Assembly (NCBI RefSeq): GCF_003336205.1
Contig: NZ_QPIE01000005.1
Span: forward strand, 124,001-188,000
DNA: 64,000 nt
Reading direction: 5' to 3'
Source: Chryseobacterium lacus
GTDB lineage: Bacteria > Bacteroidota > Bacteroidia > Flavobacteriales > Weeksellaceae
Each line of letters begins with the position of its first letter. Position 1 is the first letter of the stretch. The translations under genes were made by a program, and so were the position numbers. The notes below the pieces were generated by a model. It had not been told where the DNA came from, ran no database searches, and saw only the letters and a program-made list of their open reading frames with translations. This document shows, piece after piece, positions 62,104 through 64,000 of the stretch.

Positions 62104-64000
62104 TTAAATTTTATCGTACAGCCAAACCCTCAGTAAGGAAATGAGTTGGTCAATATCAACAGGTTTTGAAATATAATCTGAAGCTCCTGCGGTGATGCAT
62201 TTTTCGCGGTCGCCCATCATCGCTTTGGAAGTAACAGCCAAGATAGGAAGATTTCTGAACTGCGCATTGTTCCGGATTTCCATAATGGTTTCATAACCGT
62301 CCATTTCAGGCATCATCATATCCATTAAAACCACATCTATGTCCGGATTTTTATTCAGAATATCGAGTGCTTCTTTACCATCCATTGCCGGTAATATTTT
62401 CATACCGTGACCTTCCAGTGCTTTTGTGAGGGAAAATATATTTCGCACATCATCATCGGCAATCAATACCGTTTTATCTTTCAGGATATTCCGCAATTCT
62501 CCTCCAAACTCGGAACCTGATTTTCTTTCATTCTTTTTCCTGTTTTTTTCTTCTACGAGATGAAGGAAAAGTCCGGCTTCATCCAGAATTCGCTGATAGG
62601 AATAGGCGGTTTTTACAACGATAGAATCCGCATATTTTTTAATTCTGTTTTCTTCACCTTTAGAAAGGTTTTTTCCTGTGAATACGATGATGGGAAGCTG
62701 TTCAAGTCCTTCGGTTTGCTTAATAGTTTCCAGGGTTTCATACGCCGTTCGGTCAGGAACGCCCATATCCAAGATTACACAATCAATTTCTTTTTTATGT
62801 AAAGAGTCTATACTGTCAGAAATATTCCCGGCAACATCGGTTACGATGTTATTGGCGGATAAAAAATAACTTAAGGCTTTGGCGTGCTGTTCGTTTTCTT
62901 CTACAATCAGCACTTTCTTTGGCGAACGCGTCAGAACATCCTCAAGTTTTGTAAATATTTCCTGCATCTGCTCCAAGGCAAAAGGTTTGTCGATAAAATC
63001 TACGGCACCGCGCAGCAGACTTTCCTGTTTGAATTTCATGGAAGACATGATGTGCACGGGAATCGGTTTCGTATCAGGGTCGGATTTTAGTGCTTCCATC
63101 ACCTGCCAACCGTCCATTACGGGCAATTGAATATCGAGCAGAATCGCAAGGGGTTGATATTGCTTAGCCATTTCAATACCGCTGTCGCCGCGTACGGCAA
63201 CGAGTACTTTGTACCCTTTAGTTCTGGAATAATCGAGAAGAATTTTGGCAAAAGCTGTATCGTCTTCTATAATCAGAATCACTTTATCTCCTTGCTGAAT
63301 ATCATCCCGGTCATCCTCCACAGGAGGCGGAATTCTGTCTGAAATAAATCTTTTCGGCTGTTCAGAGGTATCTTGAACAGGAATCTTGGGAAGGGAATTT
63401 TTTGAGTCATCGTGAAAAGCGATTTTTTCAGCATGAGGATTCACCGGAATAATGAGCGTGAATTCGCTTCCTTCGCCAACGGTGCTTTTCAGCTGAATTT
63501 CTCCACCCAGCAATCTTGCCAATTCGCGGCTGATGGAAAGCCCCAATCCGGTGCCTCCATATTTACGCTGTGTAGAACCATCCGCTTGTTGGAACGCTTC
63601 GAAAACCATTCTGATTTTATTCTTAGGAATCCCGATTCCGGTATCGATCACTTTGAAATGTACTTCCTGTTGTTTTTCATCACCGGAAATATGTAGCGTA
63701 ATACTTCCGTGAGAGGTAAACTTGATCGCATTAGACAGGAGGTTTTTCAGAATTTGTTCGATACGGAGTTTATCTGTATGAATTATCGATGCCGTTCCTG
63801 GATCTGTTATTACATGAAAATCTAATTTTTTTTCTTTAGTTAAAGGCAAAAACAGTTGATGCATATCAGAAGTGATCTCTTCTACTGGAATGTCTTCCAT
63901 TTCCAAGGTCATTTTTCCGGCTTCAATCTTAGAAAGATCCAATATTTCGTCGATAAGAGTCAGTAATCCCTGCCCTGAACTTTGCATTACCTCTGCATAT
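62104..64000 (-). CDS. Hybrid sensor histidine kinase with three receiver domains, 5' end beyond window
   Basis: The visible 632 residues start inside the dimerisation domain (LTLIDEILDLSKIEAGKM), so the His and the sensor part lie beyond the window. The ATPase has KNLLSNAIKFT (N box), VIDTGIGIP (G1) and YGGTGLGLSISRELARLLGG (G2). Three receivers follow: the first with LLDIQLPVMDG, the second degenerate in its acidic pair (LIVEENEQ, ILDMGVPD), and the third with LMDMMMPEMDG. The frame is open through the right edge. It probably feeds the receivers encoded downstream. Confidence 0.92.
   Translation of the reverse strand, partial: YAEVMQSSGQGLLTLIDEILDLSKIEAGKMTLEMEDIPVEEITSDMHQLFLPLTKEKKLDFHVITDPGTASIIHTDKLRIEQILKNLLSNAIKFTSHGSITLHISGDEKQQEVHFKVIDTGIGIPKNKIRMVFEAFQQADGSTQRKYGGTGLGLSISRELARLLGGEIQLKSTVGEGSEFTLIIPVNPHAEKIAFHDDSKNSLPKIPVQDTSEQPKRFISDRIPPPVEDDRDDIQQGDKVILIIEDDTAFAKILLDYSRTKGYKVLVAVRGDSGIEMAKQYQPLAILLDIQLPVMDGWQVMEALKSDPDTKPIPVHIMSSMKFKQESLLRGAVDFIDKPFALEQMQEIFTKLEDVLTRSPKKVLIVEENEQHAKALSYFLSANNIVTDVAGNISDSIDSLHKKEIDCVILDMGVPDRTAYETLETIKQTEGLEQLPIIVFTGKNLSKGEENRIKKYADSIVVKTAYSYQRILDEAGLFLHLVEEKNRKKNERKSGSEFGGELRNILKDKTVLIADDDVRNIFSLTKALEGHGMKILPAMDGKEALDILNKNPDIDVVLMDMMMPEMDGYETIMEIRNNAQFRNLPILAVTSKAMMGDREKCITAGASDYISKPVDIDQLISLLRVWLYDKI

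Overview
The window looks like chromosomal DNA from a low-GC Bacteroidota of the Flavobacteriia, most likely the Chryseobacterium group (Weeksellaceae). The evidence is TAnnTTTG promoter -7 elements with TTG-type -33 boxes, a type IX secretion C-terminal sorting domain, a TonB/OMP beta-barrel receptor, a bacillithiol-system YtxJ, a fused CcsBA, an atpD-atpC pair away from the other atp genes, and protein sequences of flavobacterial type throughout. The species was not determined. Almost all of the window is core genome. I see no prophage, insertion sequence or CRISPR array.

Layout. 1-5.4 kb: a truncated outer-membrane receptor, dapF-mltG (lysine/peptidoglycan), pnuC (NAD precursor uptake) and a decayed SnoaL-like gene, all on the minus strand. 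5.5-14.5 kb: ccsBA (cytochrome c maturation), yqhD, gcdH, fabI, a LEA-like repeat protein, tag and ribF. 14.6-26.6 kb: atpDC, a lipoprotein, a DEAD-box helicase, uvrA, a small lipoprotein, a DUF4286-like gene, gyrA and a TPR protein. 26.6-35.4 kb: a nucleoside phosphorylase, a SUI1 factor, gpmI, an acyl-ACP desaturase, a HAD protein, a poly-Asp lipoprotein, map, a methyltransferase, a T9SS cargo protein, era and DoxX. 35.4-39.1 kb: a SatD-like regulator with DUF3307, preceded by three evenly spaced operator-like palindromes, then purC and purF. 39.2-48.5 kb: a porin-like protein, aroB, rluB, pncA, ytxJ, tRNA-Ala(GGC), DUF2007, menB, two bacterial PH proteins, menA, an Mrr relic and an MBL hydrolase. 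48.5-59.7 kb: SRP RNA, DUF4199, a glycosyltransferase, a GIN-domain lipoprotein, a phosphohexomutase, a wrecked ECF sigma gene beside an outer-membrane protein, a thiolase, an MFS transporter and typA. 59.9-64 kb: a tight Che-like phosphorelay operon (hybrid kinase, receiver, CheR, CheB, receiver) running off the right edge.

The most interesting points are: (1) three ATAAG-N8-CTTAT palindromes exactly 29 bp apart, the last overlapping the promoter of a SatD-DUF3307 pair, whose SatD protein carries cyclase/GGDEF-like motifs plus a helix-turn-helix; (2) GyrA with Arg at E. coli-equivalent position 83, a quinolone-resistance-type residue; (3) a PncA-family nicotinamidase with Ser in place of the nucleophilic Cys; (4) terminators whose T-tract is reused as the next gene's promoter; (5) several near-leaderless transcripts predicted from the promoter geometry; (6) three gene relics (SnoaL-like, ECF sigma, Mrr). 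All functional calls come from reading the sequence. No database search was run.
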